Source of the DNA: Panagrolaimus kolymaensis | Lineage: Eukaryota; Nematoda; Chromadorea; Rhabditida; Panagrolaimidae | Length of the DNA: 64,000 nucleotides | Reading direction: 5' to 3' | Assembly (NCBI GenBank): GCA_028622995.1 | Contig: JAJQJQ010000020.1 | Location: 3,844,001 to 3,908,000 of the forward strand | Part shown: positions 38,045 through 51,700 of the stretch, in pieces | Numbering within the stretch: the first letter of the stretch is position 1 | Layout: each line of letters starts with the position of its first letter | Notes under the pieces: generated by a model | What the model was told of the DNA's origin: nothing | Seen by the model: the letters and a program-made list of their open reading frames with translations, nothing else | The model's database searches: none | Translations under genes and position numbers: made by a program

Positions 38045-38556
38045 TATGGCAGAAAAAATGGACAAATAATCTTAAATATAATTGATTTTACTTTTGTAGT
38101 AAGCTTGTTGTTTTAAAAAATCAAAATAAATTTAATTATCCAACTCAAAACGAAAAATTTAAGGCATCTTTATAAATAAAATAGCGGACACAAAAGAAAA
38201 AAATGAATAATCAAGTTTGAAACGCTGAAAATTCAAATTGCTTCGAAATTAAGCGAATTCCAGAATCTTCCAGCTTTTTTAAATATATTTTTGATATAAA
38301 AAAAGCATTAAACGATTTTGGATTTTAATCATTTATTTAATCCTATCAAAAGCTCAATTATATTTAATTTTCAAACATGAAGTCGAAAAATAAAAGACAA
38401 AATTAGAATATTACATGTGTAAAAAATTAAATATATCTAATAAGAAGCTAAAAAAAATACCATCTAAAAGTTAAATATTTTTTTCTTAAACGTTAAAGCA
38501 AAAGCAATTGATTGAATCACTTCGCTTGCATATGGTTGGTTTCTATGTATTTCTAA
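38045..38556. other. Intergenic, between convergent genes
   Basis: The 3' flanks of the insulin-like gene (plus) and the F-box-like gene (minus). An AATAAA at about 38124 could serve the insulin-like mRNA. Nothing else seen. Confidence 0.5.
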
Positions 38557-39782
38557 TTATGCATAATAATAATAATAACCAAACATGAAAGCCATTGAAA
38601 GAAGGATGAACAAAAATTGAAAAATTTTAAATCGGAAACGATTGCGTTGAGCTTCGATAATTTCAGGTGTGAAACCAAAAAAGTTGCATGAAAAATTAAA
38701 AGATAAATCTTGATGAATGTTAAATGATTTTCTAACAAAAATTTCATCCGCATCAAATATTAAATCCGATTCGGATTTAACTTCTTTAACAACCTATAAA
38801 GAATTAAATTATCTAAAAATTGGCAATAAAAAAAACCAAGCAAGCTTACATTAAACGATTCAAAACTTTCCATTTTAATTCTTATTTTTCCTTTAATCCT
38901 TGAATCAATGGTTTCAAAAATTGATGGATTTAAAAATAAAATAAATTCTCTAATTTCATCCCATTTTTTTGGATTTATAAAAAATAAAATTTTCATTGAT
39001 TTGAGTTTTGGGAAATAATTAGAAATAAAAAAAATAAATTGTTTGATATCACCAATATTTAAAAGAGTACCTCGGATTTTTATGTTTTCAACTGATGGAA
39101 ACTTCAAGCTAAAGAAAAAAGAAGTTTCTAAAGATTACTCAAACGCAAACATGTCTTTCACTCTACATATAAACAATATAACCAACCTTCTGTTATAAAT
39201 AATTTTAAGGAGAAAGCTTCCTTCATCAGGATATAACAATATATGAGGGGTTGTCAAACGATCATCCACCATTGGAGCAGTGTCGAAAGAGATATTGCGG
39301 CAAAAAAATAATTGATTTTTATTGATTAAATCCATCAAATTAATACCATCTTTATTTTTAATTTTAGTTTTTCCAAATAAAATCATAAAAATACTTTGGT
39401 TTTCTTCTTCATATTCATCATCATAATTTCGGTGAACAAACAAAGTTTTAACTGAGTCAAGTGAGCTCAGAATAACTGACTTCAAGAATAAAAATTCCGA
39501 TGAAAATAAACATTCAATTGCTTTTCCACCCTATAAAAACTTTGGTTAAAAAAACTTGAATGGAAATAATAAAGCTTAAGCTTTATAAAAACTTACGGAA
39601 ACAACCGTAACACGACTTTTGGAACCATCGGTATGAATAATTTCGGATTTAGAAAAATAATTTAATGCAATATATAAATTTTGCTTTCCTGACATCATGA
39701 ATTTTGCTAAAGAATTTTCATCAGAGTTACATTGTTCAAAAATTTCTTTTAGAATCTCGGAATTGAGAAGGATCATCGGCAT
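38557..39782 (-). CDS. F-box-like family protein with C-terminal membrane anchor, 357 aa
   Basis: Exons 39782-39597, 39530-39139, 39108-38850 and 38793-38557, all in phase. The N-terminus has the F-box-like LLNSEILKEIFEQC then KFMMSGK, matching the paralogue at 11.7-13.1 kb. The middle has LRR-like alternation (for example FPSVENIKIRGTLL, FPKLKSMKILFF). The C-terminal exon is of a different kind: after an acidic stretch (EVKSESDLIFDADEIFV) it ends with one hydrophobic helix, FQFLFILLSMAFMFG, and a YYYYYA terminus, which looks like a tail anchor. Inference: a substrate adaptor held at a membrane. The start is the ATG at 39782; an AG lies directly before it. Unlike its paralogue, this copy has an intact frame. 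Confidence 0.75.
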
Positions 39783-39953
39783 CTTGAAAGTGAATATTAT
39801 CGACAAAATCAAACTCTGTTAATTTCAAATTAAAATTGTCTAAAGTAAAAAGAAATAATACACACTTTATTATTTGAATGAAGAAGTCATATTCGCGATA
39901 AAAAAATGAAAGAAAAAGACAAATCCAAAAAAAAGTTTAAAGAAGAAAAAAAA

Positions 39954-40178
39954 CTAAAGGCATAAAGCTGCGTATTTTGTTTTTTTCCCATCAGTGGATC
40001 GATTTAATTTGAAAACATTTTTTCCATGAAGATGATTATCCATTACAGTGAGCATATTACACATAAAAAAAACTGTTAAAAGATTGTTTTCTTCTTCTTC
40101 TAAAATGCAAAAATAAATGTAAAATTGTCTTAGATTGGTAATGAAAAACTTTTCTTCTTCATGAATAACAACAAGCAC
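39954..40178 (-). CDS. Unidentified ORF, possibly a gene fragment
   Basis: A minus-strand open frame of about 75 codons that looks more coding than its surroundings: FFITNLRQFYIYFCILEEEE, then NNLLTVFFMC, ending GKKTKYAALCL and a stop. There is no ATG at the open end (first internal Met within FFMCNML) and no clear acceptor, so it may be the 3' part of a gene or a relic. It lies 172 bases upstream of the F-box-like gene on the same strand. No family recognised. Confidence 0.3.
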   Translation of the reverse strand: MLVVIHEEEKFFITNLRQFYIYFCILEEEENNLLTVFFMCNMLTVMDNHLHGKNVFKLNRSTDGKKTKYAALCL

Positions 40179-40635
40179 AAGTTTACCAAAATGTTTCTTG
40201 ATTTACTTTTATATCCTTGAATTGGTAAAAGCTTCGCTATGGATTTTGTTTACTCATAGGCTTTCCCCATGGATCATTTTAATCTCATAAGGAAAGCACG
40301 TGACTCAAAAAAATTTATAGGCTTTGGATATGGATTGAAAATAATATGTTCAGAATTTTGAGAGGAGTTGATTGATAGTAATTAGACGTTGCTTTTTTAT
40401 TTTGCCTCGAAATACCATGCCTGCTTTTTTGATTGCTTTGCCTCGATTTACCCAAGCCCTGGACTAAAGTGCAATGCTGTAATGCTGTTTTTTAATTGAA
40501 ACTTATTTTATGTTCGACCATATATTTAGAATTCAAACTTTTTATTATACAATTACCAAACAAATAAATTTTAATAAAAAATTCGATAATAAAACCACTT
40601 TAAATTTTTTTTGGTTTTTGTTTTGATGTCAAAAA
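40179..40635. other. Gap, no gene seen
   Basis: AT-rich DNA between the unidentified ORF and the DUF268 stop codon. Some GC-richer stretches (40230-40330 and 40410-40480) have no continuous frame or recognisable motif. Confidence 0.5.
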
Positions 40636-42350
40636 TTAATCAATTTTTTGTAAAACAAATAAATATTGGTTTATTCCTCCAATTTTTTCTACGATTCTTT
40701 GAGTAAGTTTTATTGGTGTAGTTGAATCAAGCCAAAATGTTCCTAATAATCGATAACCTAAAAAAGATTTCTTTCAAGTTTATGGCTTGCTTTTAAAAGT
40801 TTTTATGGTTGTACCTTCAAACATCATTGCTAAACGCATTCGACCATAAATTCGATGAGCATTATAATAAATGGTGTCTTTGCCAACCGGGAAACCAACA
40901 AATAATAAACCATTCGTTTTTAATAAACAATGAATTTTATTCATTTCTCTAATATCCCCAATGGGATCCATTGGATCTCCATATCTTCCCAATCCACTAT
41001 GTTCAATACTCGAATACGTTACAATAAAATCAAAATGATTGTTTAAACTAAAAAAAATTTAACTTTATAAAATGGATGTTTTTAACAACCTTTTTTGAAG
41101 TGTCGGCAATTCGGGTGCATAAAGAAAATTCATTTGTGGATGAGTTACTTTAACCTTTTGATAATCAATGGTGGTAACATTTTTTGCTCCATTCGCAAGA
41201 ATAAACGATTCAGCCCATGGAGTTAATGAACCAATCACAGCTCCAATTTGATTATTAACATTAAAATATTTTGTTGCCATATAAACTGCCACTAAAAAAT
41301 TATTATTCCATCAAAGACCCCTTTAAATTTGGATAATTTAAATTTTTAATTAACTAACTTGATTGATTTCGATATGATCGAGGTAAATTATATGGGTTTT
41401 CTTTAGCAATGTTTATCATATGATTCATAAATGTTTCATTCCAATTTGATAAAGTTTGATCATCATTATGTGGAATGCTATTGATATACCAGCTTTCAAG
41501 TTGAGTATAATAATTTAAAAGAAATGATTCAGCATTTGGTAATTCTTTTGGTGGATCCAAAGTTAATCCATTATCAGCAATTTTTTGCCATTCTGAAAAT
41601 ACCTATAAAAAAGACAAAGGTTAAATTTTTCAAAGTTTAGTTTTAGAGAAAATATTTTTATTGAAACAGTAAAATATTTAAAAAAATTAACTAATTTTTG
41701 GACACATTTTCTTCGTTTTTTTATTGGAGCCAATTTTTTTGAAAATGCAAACTAAAAATAAAATTTGCCAATAAATTAAAAAAATTTTCTGAAAGATTCG
41801 TAAACAAAAATTTTTAGGTACCGCGTGTGCTTTTTTTTACTATGTTTTTATCCCAAATTTTTTTTGAGAATAATTTTCTATTTTAAAAGATAAAAAACAA
41901 TGAATCGGTGCATTTTGAAACTCAATTAAGGGAATTTAGAGGTTAAAGTTTATCGATGATGACAACTTTGCTCTCTGAAAAAAAAACTCACTTCATCGCA
42001 AGTCATCGGAACATCTTTTTTTAGAATGGGAATTAAATCATTTTTAATAAACGAATATCCATTTTTATTAAACACATTTTCAATTATTTCATCAATATGA
42101 ATTTGACCTTTAGCTGTAGCAAAATAACTAAAAATTAAAAAAAGATTTTTTTCAAGAATAAAAAATTTGAATAAAAAAAATCAAACTTCATATTTGAATT
42201 ATTTGTTGAAGAATTAAAATCCCATAATTTTTTAAGTAATCCACAAACTAATATAACCATAATAATTATAATCCATTTTGGAACCCTTTTTAATTGCCAT
42301 TGCCACCATTCTCCATAAGTTTGCTTCGATTTAATATGGTGATGGCCCAT
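40636..42350 (-). CDS. DUF268 family protein, type II membrane, 366 aa
   Basis: Six exons: 42350-42187, 42127-41992, 41602-41359, 41291-41090, 41047-40815, 40757-40636; 1101 bases, all phases consistent. DUF268 is a nematode-rich family of unknown function. Its signature spans exon 5: YSSIEHSGLGRYGDPMDPIG, CLLKTNGLLFVGFPVG, and NAHRIYGRMRLAMMFEG. Exon 4 has VIGSLTPWAESFILANGAKN then VTTIDY, which resembles motif I and the acidic end of strand 2 of SAM-dependent methyltransferases; the GLLFVGFPVG stretch would be a later strand of that fold. The N-terminus is short and basic with one membrane span (about WIIIIMVILVCGLL), so the catalytic-like domain would face a lumen or the exterior. Asn-X-Ser/Thr sites (STNNSN, NETF) agree. 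Start: the first in-frame ATG. Confidence 0.88.
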
Positions 42351-42614
42351 AATGTCTAAAGGCTCTAAAGAATAATTAATTAATTATGTCGATGAAAGAG
42401 TATTTGAAACTGATGTCTTTTTTTTGGAAAGTGCAAGCATTAATTGGTAATAATTGGGGCACTTTTGTATCAAAAGTTATTGGCAGTAAAAAAAAGCTTT
42501 GTTGAAAGTATTTTTAGAATTTAAAAAAAACAAATGAAAAAACCGAAATCTGCAACAACAAAAAAATTTATTTCGGCCAAAAAATGAGGAAAAACGGGAA
42601 AAAAGTATTAAAAG

Positions 42615-42764
42615 TTAAACAAGAGAAACCACCGCATATATCTCTGGTAATTGTCCCCTTTGACGTAATCGGGAGTTTAGGTAATTTAAAAATTGCAGTG
42701 AATTTTCTTGCATTAATACAGCAAGATAAAAGTTGGCAATAAAACATTTAATAATTTCCCGCAT
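42615..42764 (-). CDS. Small ORF, 49 aa, unidentified
   Basis: Minus-strand ATG frame MREIIKCFIANFYLAVLMQE … RLRQRGQLPEIYAVV ending in a stop. Composition is balanced and unlike the Lys/Phe strings of non-coding frames nearby. The frame stays open upstream of the ATG to 42818. It could be a small protein, or the last exon of a gene whose other exons I cannot see. It lies 265 bases upstream of the DUF268 gene on the same strand. Confidence 0.35.
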   Translation of the reverse strand: MREIIKCFIANFYLAVLMQENSLQFLNYLNSRLRQRGQLPEIYAVVSLV

Positions 42765-45700
42765 TGCGATTTTCTTTTTTTCGTTAAAGTTTTTGTAATC
42801 TTGATTAATAAAAATCAAGATAAAATTTTAAATTGTGTTAACTTTTTTTTTCTTCGAAAATTTTGATTGAGTTTTCTTAATTAAAAATACTTTAATAAAA
42901 GCTTGAATAGCAAGAAAATGAATTTTACGCAGAAGAGAAAAATGAGCTCTCAGACTTATGCGCTCGGGAGACACTCCTAGAATATCGTAAGATTAAATAT
43001 TCTCATTTTTTTATCTTTCGATCTCATCTATTTTTTTTATTTCTTCTAAATATTCATCCTTTTTTTAAGTAACACAAATTTATTCCTTTCTTCGAATATT
43101 TGATATTCCCCGATTTCACTAAAGCTGGGGAATATTTGAGCGACCCATAAATAGCGGAAAGAAAATCGAATGAATTTTGAAATTTGCATTAGCAGCTATT
43201 GAGAAAAAAAACTATAGAAAAGAGAAATAAAAAAAGAACGAAAGAATTTTATAGACCTTTTTCCTCGATCTCAAAATCTTTAAAAATATTTCAAAAAAAT
43301 AAATCAAAAAATTGGCAAAAAAATAAAATTTACACGACTCTGCCAACATTGAGGAGGAGGTATGAGAGACACAAAAAATTCTTAATAGAATGAAAATATT
43401 TTTTTTTAGTTTTCACTTTCGATGTTGTTGGTTATCTAACAATCAAGTTGACAGATACGCTATGTAATTTTGAATAGAAAATTCTTGTGTGCTTAATATT
43501 TTAATAATCTAATAAGAAAATGAGAATATAATAAAAACGCATAATAATTTTCAAGAATGAAATGATTGGCCCATTAATCTCTGCACACATCTTTTTTTCA
43601 ATGGTTAGTAAAAATCACAGAAATTTTATTTATTTATTTTTTTCCTTTAGTTTAACAATGAAGTTTGCTTTTATAGTATACCAATTTCTTGGAAAATAAT
43701 TTAATTTTCATTTGTATTTTTGAGTCAAACCCAAATGGTTTTTTTAAAGGTGAATATTGTTTTCAATTATGCTGCTATGATTGTTCACAAATTTGAGAAC
43801 GTCTCTTGTTGACTTTGGTAAAAATACAAAAAAAATTTTCATTGATCAATGATAAAAATTAAAATATTTTTATAGACTGAAAAAAAATATGTAATACCTT
43901 TACAAATTAATTCTCCTCTAAAAAACAATGAAAAAAAAAAAAAAAGTGCAAACAAAGTTTTGTTTAATAAATATGTATATTTAATCTGAATTTTCTGGAA
44001 TGAAAAAAAGGCTGACAAATATTCTGTTTTTTTTGTACATGATTTTTATCAAAAAAAATTTTTTTTTGCTTTTTCTCAAAATTGAACTCCATTTCCGAAT
44101 TTTTCTTCTTCTTCGTCGTTGTGCAAAAAAAAAACTTTAATCCCAAAAAATCATCAAATAATTTAATCAGAATTTTTAATTTAGTCGTTGGTTTTATTAA
44201 ACATAAAAAAAATTTCGTGATCAACAACATTTTAACCCAAAAATAAAATAAAATAATATGAGTTTATTGAATTGAATTGTATTTTGTTTATTATTGTTGC
44301 TTCATAAAACTTTGTTTTCCACCAAAAAAATTTTGAGGGAGAAAATTACACTTTGTTTTAGAGAGAAAATCTAATATCTTTTTTTTTCTCGATAGATAAT
44401 TTACAGAAAGATATGTAGGATACACTTATGGCGGTTTTGGTAAAGACCAAATTTTTTAAAGAAAACTTTGCGTTTTTAAAATTTTTTTTACACGATTTTA
44501 ATCTCCTTTTTTTCAACATTCATCTTTTTGTCACGTTGGAAGCAAAAGCATATATGAATCATCAAATCATAAGTTATAAATAAATGGATGGTCCCATTTT
44601 TTTAATCATTGCTTTTTATTATTATTTCATATTTTTGGCTTTAAAATTTTTTTAGAACAATGGGAAAGCAAAAACCATATGTTTTTGTGCTTTTTCTTTT
44701 CTTTTAGTTTAAAATTTCGAAGTTATTATTTGTTTTAAAATAAAAGTTTTGTTCTTTTTTGTGTTTTGTTTGAATTAAAACGGTTTGGTTTTTTTAAATT
44801 CTTAATTTAAACAACAACGTCAGTCGAATCACGTTCTTTTCTTTTTTTCTTTTTTTTTATACCGAGTTTAAGCTTAAATTTTTTATTTTTATCGAAGCTT
44901 AAAACTTTTTTGATTTCGTTTCCGTTAAAAAAACTATTTTAAAAGTTCAGAAAAAAACAACGTTTATGTTGAATGTGTTTGTGTAGCTTCTTTAAAGCTT
45001 TTTTTCCGTTTTTTTACCTAAAACTTTTTTTTTGTTTGGCTAAAACAATGATGAAAAAAAAGAAAAGAAGCAAACGATGCCCAATGAAAAAATGGCTAAA
45101 TTCTTTTGTTTTGTTATTTTTTGTTAGGCTTTAGAAAGGACGTCTTTAGGAGCCACTTCCTTCCCATTGCAACTACTTGAAAAGAAAAAATGTTAATGTA
45201 ATTGTTTGCGCAATCGGTGAATTATGCCTCTGACTTTTTTTTGGAAAAACAAAATTAAATTAGGATTTGACGCAAGCTTTTTTTGGAAATAAGATAATTT
45301 ATTTCTTAAAATCTTGCAAATTTTCTTTATGTTGTTTTAACTCAAAAATATGTATAATTTTGGTTTTTCGAAAATGAAACACTTATTATTTTTTCTACCA
45401 AATTTCTTTTTTTTAACGCTTTCATAACATTGATTTTTGATTCGATAAAACAAATATCACGCCACCTCTTCTTTTTTTATTTAAATTATTGCATCCATAG
45501 TTTATAAAGAATTAAATTTGGTTTTGTTTCTGTTTTTTTTTTGTAAATAAACATATGTATTTGAAAAACTGTTTTTTGACCATAAGTTGGTTTCATATTA
45601 TTCGACATTTTTACTATTTTTTTGAATTTAAGTTAAAAAACTTGTTGTTTTTTCTCGTTCGTTTTTGTTTAAAATGTCATCGACCAATTACGATTCAAAA

Positions 45701-48700
45701 AGTTTTTAAAAAATATTAATGAATCAAAAATGGTATTCATATTTTTTTTCTTCGACAATGCTGTATTTTTCGGCCTATATATTTTTTAAATTAAACTTTG
45801 TATAAGTGCAAACTATGAACCAGCGATGTTAATCAGTGGCTGCCTTCAATGTACCAAATGCACATGGTGTCATCACAGTCTTTGAGTTTCCATTAAAAGG
45901 TTATTAAAGTCTAGAAAAAAATCCTTGTGCTTCTTTTTTTCCATTTCTAGCAGCCAGTATTTTCCACCATCATATGGCTTCAATGTAAAAAATAGTCTAA
46001 AATTTAAACTAAAAAAGTTAGTAAAAATAAGCAAAAGCTTTATATAATTTTGAGTTCTTTTTTTGGTGGTACTCTTGTTACTTGAAACCTTTCACAATCG
46101 TTTTGCAAAGAAATGTAATTTTTTTACTTGGGTTTTTTATTTCACAAGAAGAGGTTTCAAGAAATATTTCGAATTACAATTTCGAAACTTTTATTTTTCT
46201 TTTTTTTTCAACTAATTTTCGCTTTTTTGTACATTTTATTTTTTAAACCCATCATTCTTATTTTTGAAAAAATCAAAAACCCTAAAATATTGTATCTTCC
46301 CTTCTTTGTATCCATTTTTATTTACTTAGAATTCTTATCAATTTTCATTTTGCTTCATATTACTCATTATTCATTCATTCTTGCATATTTATTTTCCCAT
46401 CAAAAATGAGAAGAAAAAAAAGATGAAACATTTTCTTTATTTTACGTCATCTCTTCTTTTTTGTTGGCTGTGTGTCAATTTATTTGCTTTTCTCACAAAA
46501 ATGTCCCTTATTTATTGACCTCCTCCTCCACCTAAAAAAATTCTTTAACGCCAACCATGCTTTATTCCATCTATTTTATTTTGTTCGAAACTCCATCTTC
46601 TTTTTTTTTTTGAAGGTGAAGCAGCATATTCAACCGGTGTGTTTGCATTCACATTTCTCATTTCCAAATCTTATCCTATTTCAAACCAATATTTTTTTTT
46701 TCTTAGGTTTTTCATCCCTTTTTTTGTGTTTTCTTTTATTTGTGTTCACTGGAACTTTTTTTTATTCTTCGCTCTTTTTTTTCTTTTTGCCTGGAGGCAC
46801 AAACAAACAACGACTACAACCATCATTATTTTTTCCTATCATCGCTTGCTTTTTATTTACGCCTGGTATTTTATTATTATATTTTGTTTTGTTTTTTCTC
46901 GGTGCATTTTTTTTTTGAAACCTTTTCATGCCTTTTTTTCTTGTTGTTGTGGTTGGCGTGTATCACCATCATCGTCTGTTCTAGGCGTTGTTGCTTCGAG
47001 CTTTTTGATTTTCTTTCTTCTGCACTTGTTTGATTGCTAAGTTTGATTGTTTTTGCTTGAAATAGCATCGATGATGTTGCTGTGCTCTTTTTTATTCTCT
47101 ATGTATTTAAAAAAATTTTAAATTAAAACTTACTTTTTCAATCTGAAAACTTGCTATTATTCTAACTTGGAAGTGATGACTAAAAATAAAAAAGAGGGCT
47201 TTCCCTTTTTGATTTCCAAAAAAAGATTGTTGAAAAAAACATTAAATAAAAAATTTTTAAATCTTTCCCTAATCTTTCTTTTTTTCTTCTCGTTTAAAAA
47301 CAAGGAAACAAAAGGCATTAGAAAAAAAGTTTGTTTGTTTTTCTATTTGTTTTTTTTTTTATGCCAGCTGCTAAGGACAAACAACTTTTTTTTTGAAACC
47401 AAAGAAGCTTTATTTAATTAAATTTTTTGGTTGTTTTGTTTTGATTTTTCTTTGGTTAGATTTGATTCAAAATTTCTAATAATAGTAATAAAAAAAATTG
47501 CACATACGTTGCAGAAAAAATTTGAAAAAATGTTATACCATGTCACTATGAATTCATTTGTCGGACAGAAATATTTGTTCTTAAAATATGTTGATTTTTG
47601 GATTTTGCAATTTTGGCATTGCTTTTTGGTTTAAAATAATTTTAAACGCATCGTAGCTTCTTGAAAATTTTAATATTTTATCATTTTTATTACTTTCCTG
47701 TTTCGAAGTACTAAACTCAACCATTTTTTCTCTTCTTCGAACAAAATAATGTAGGAAATAAGAATATAATTTCCAGTGAATCAATCTCGCTTAAAAGCTT
47801 TTCAATATTTTTAGAGCTTTCCTTTTTTTAAATCTTTTTGTTTATTTCTTTCTTTTATTACCATCCTTAAAAAGTTCTTAAAATAAACTTAATTTTTGTT
47901 CAAACCACGTCAAAAATAATCTTTCAACTTTTCACTTTGTTGATGATGCTGATATTTGTGGAGCTATAAATATAATGGTTTTATCTTCTTTTTGACAAAT
48001 ACATCACTGCGGGTAAATTATAGTATGTATGTATAATTTTTTATTATTATTGAAACATTGATAAAAATAGTGTAAAAATAGCTAAAATGGTTTTTTTTTC
48101 TCTCAAAGATTAAATTCAATAAAAAAAAAAGAAGAATATATTGAAGAATGATCTTTGAAATCGAATAAATAAAAAAATATGGGCGAATGTGAATGAATAA
48201 AAATGTGAAAAGTCCTCCTTATCAACAAAAAATGAATGGAGCGATCGATGTTGATGCTTCTTTGATTTTTTTCCTCACTAAAATAACCTTAATTTCTGAA
48301 TCAGAAATTTTGAGTGCTTTTTGCAGAAGATTTTTATAAACAAAAGCTGCAAAAGGCAGTAAATATTTCGACCTATAAACTTTTTCAGTTCGATATTTTT
48401 TTTTTGCAAACTCTAAGTTTGATTTTTAAAAGCAAATTTAAAAAAAAAATTTCTAATTTTTTGATAACCAATTTCATATAAAAAGTTTTTATTTGCCTCT
48501 ATGAAAAAATTTTCTTAATAAAAATAATTATTTTTAAAATATTCATCAAATTTCTTTTAATTACGTTTCACAAGAATTTTATAATTTTTATAAACTTTTT
48601 CTTTTCATTTCTTTTTTGTCACGTGGAATAAAAAAAATATATTATAAAATGATGGTCAAAGAAAATTATTATTCATCCATTTTTTTTTCTTCTTCTCTTT

Positions 48701-51700
48701 CCTTCTTTGACGTCATTAAAAAAACCTTTTTTTCTCTTACTTCTTTTATATGGATGTCAAAAAGTGTCATTTTAATAATTTTTTCTTGTAATAAAAAGTA
48801 ATCTTTGGTCACGCTTTTTTACAACGTGCACTTCTTTTTCATTTATTTTTTCGTCTTCTTTGCTAAAAAGAAGTAAACTTGGAAATATTCCAAAATGATC
48901 TTAGAAAAAATTTCTTTCAAAAACTAATAAATCCAAAATCTTTCGCGTCAGCTTTTTGATGGTCTTTTTTGTATTTTTGCGTGGTTTTTAGCGAACAAGT
49001 CAATGAGTGAGTGAGTGACCATTTGCGATCATCTGTTTTTTTTGTTGCTGCTACCATTTATTTATTTTTATTTTTCAAAACTTGAAGGTTTTTGGTTGAC
49101 GTTATCCTTATTTTTGTGAAGCTCAAAATTAAAAAGCCTTGATGTAAAAGTTTTCTGTAAAAAAATGATTTTTTAAATATTGTTTATGTTTTTAGAAAAT
49201 TTGAAATCAAAGTCACAAGTAGTAACAATTTTCTCTAAAAAAACTTAGCATATTTGAGATCGACTGCTATTAAATTTTGTTTTTATTCCACCTAATTAGC
49301 TTTTAACCCCTGAAGCAATTATTAACACACCGGCTCCATTTTTTTGAATTGGATTTATTGCACTTTAGAATGATGACGAACGAGACCACCTATCAATATC
49401 TCTATCATCACCATCATCCATTTCATCATTATTAGTTGCACTCAATATATTTTTTTGTTCCTCGAGTAAGAAAAGAAAAAAGAAAAAATCCCCTTCCAGC
49501 AAAATCAGCGGTAGCAGTAACATTTTTTTTTCTCACTCCATCCATTTTATTTCATTTCATTTCATTTCCAGCTGAAAGAGAGGAGACTCAGCTGCTGTAC
49601 AAAAGAAAAGACCCAAAAACCAAAAAGTCGTTTAGTCTCGATTAATTTTTTTGTTTTGTTTGCTTTTTGATTTAATTTTCGATCGTTTGCAAATGAAAAA
49701 AGAAAAAAGAAAAAAAGAGTAGCAATCGCAGCCGTAATATCAGCAGCCAGCAGTAGCTGTTTTTTAACTACACCAGCCAAAGAAGAAGAAGAAAAAAAAC
49801 CGTTTTTTTAGGTGTTACAAAAATATGAAGATAAAAAAATGACGACATTTATCTCTTCAATTTTTTTTTTATCGTTCATTGGTTCTTTGCTTCGTCGCCC
49901 TTTTTTTAGTTAGTGTTCACATTTTTTTGTTGTTGTTGTTAGTTTTTCTTTTAAATATTTTTTGCATCTTCTTGTTTAGTAAATTTATAGCTGAAAAAAA
50001 ATATGTAAGCAGAATTTTGTGGTCATTTTCTAGAATAAAAAAAGTGGAAAAAAAGTTAAAAGCTCATTCATGGATATAATTTTTTTTACAAATTTAAAGC
50101 ACCCAAAAATAAATGATGTCAGAGAGATGAAACTATTTTTTTGATATGTTTTTGGCGAATAAAGCTCCAAAAAATATTTGGAAGAAAAAAAAGAAGCGAT
50201 GATTGGATAAATTTCTTAATAAACATGAATTTTATTATTTCAAAATCGAATCAATTTTTTTAGAACTTTTTTAACACTTTTTAAAGAAATTTCTCAATGC
50301 TTACAATTAAATTTTTTACTTTTTTTTGGAGAGCTTAGATTAACAAAAATTATGGCTTTTTCTGATGACAGGTTTCAAATTTGTGGATGGTAACGAGAAG
50401 TTTCAAAAAATTTTTGTTGTCTCCTATCCTTAATTTTTTTTTTAATATCAAAATACATAAATCAAAGGTGTTCGTTAAATTATTACGTCATTTTTTTGTT
50501 GTCGTTGTTGCATAAGCTCGTGCAAATATAATTTTTATATATTTTTTTTCTGCAAAAAAATCTTTCTTCTTTTCTTTTTTTATTATGACCACGTTTTTTT
50601 TTCTTCTGCAACAATATTTAAGTATTTATTTTTATTTTGCGCTCCTTTTTTGCATACATTCCTTTATTTTTTCTTTCTCGCTACTTTAAAACCACAACAA
50701 CGATCACGATCATAAAATGATTGTTGTACTTTTAACTTACTTTTTTTCTTCTTCAATTTATTATTATTACTTAATAATTTCTAACTCAACATTTTCAAAA
50801 GAGTTTACATAAGGGATTTTGGTCAAATTTACATTTGCACATATTTACATTAAGTTTCTTATTGTGTGTGTGGTCTCATCTACTTATTTTTTTTTTCTTC
50901 ATCGTCTACTACTTACTTAATTTATCCTTTATTTGTAATGATTTTTTGCTTTTTTGCATCGTTTTTGCAAAATATGTTGTCTATATAGTCTTTTCCTCAC
51001 GCTTTCCCACTGCTTTTTTGATGGACAAGAAAAGCTTTTGTGTTGTTTGTAAAACGTAAAAATAAAAATATGGGAAGAAAAAGAAACAGAATTTTCGAGA
51101 AATTTGCGCATTTTTCTCAATGGCGGGCGGCAGCTACTATATTTATTTATTTTTTCTTCTAGGAAATATGACTAGCTTGTTTGGTACTGTTTATAGAATT
51201 AATAAAAAAAATTTCTGAAGGAAAATATATCGACTAACAAGTGCGGTAAAAAATTTTGTAAAGTCGAGTATTAAAGCAAAAAATTGGTTTACTTTTGTTT
51301 AGGAATTTCTTGATAATTTTTAACTTTTTTGACTTTATCTTAAAAATATCTGCTTTAAGTTTGAATAAATTGAATTTTAATTAGGACTGAATTTTATTCA
51401 GAAACACTCAAAAAACTTTCATAAAAGTTTGTTTTTGCTTTTAGGCTTTGAAAAATTATTTTGTTTCACCTAAAGCTTAAAAACTTTTTTAAAGTGAGTC
51501 ATTGTCCTCAAAGTAAGTAATTATGTTGCTCATTTTTTGTTGTAATTACTTGAATTACAAAAACTTGCCATACAACTAACTATGACTCATTTTTCTACAA
51601 GACATAATAATCTTTGACCTTAGAGCTTTTTACTCTCACCATATTTCAAAACCTTTCATTTGCTTCATGTCGATTCATAGAGTCTCTTTACTTACTTACC

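Noticed and set aside
46128..47040. Overlapping plus-strand ORFs of 90-150 codons.
   Set aside because: They are Phe/Leu/Ser strings made by T-rich tracts; several frames are open at once and none has motifs or splice partners.
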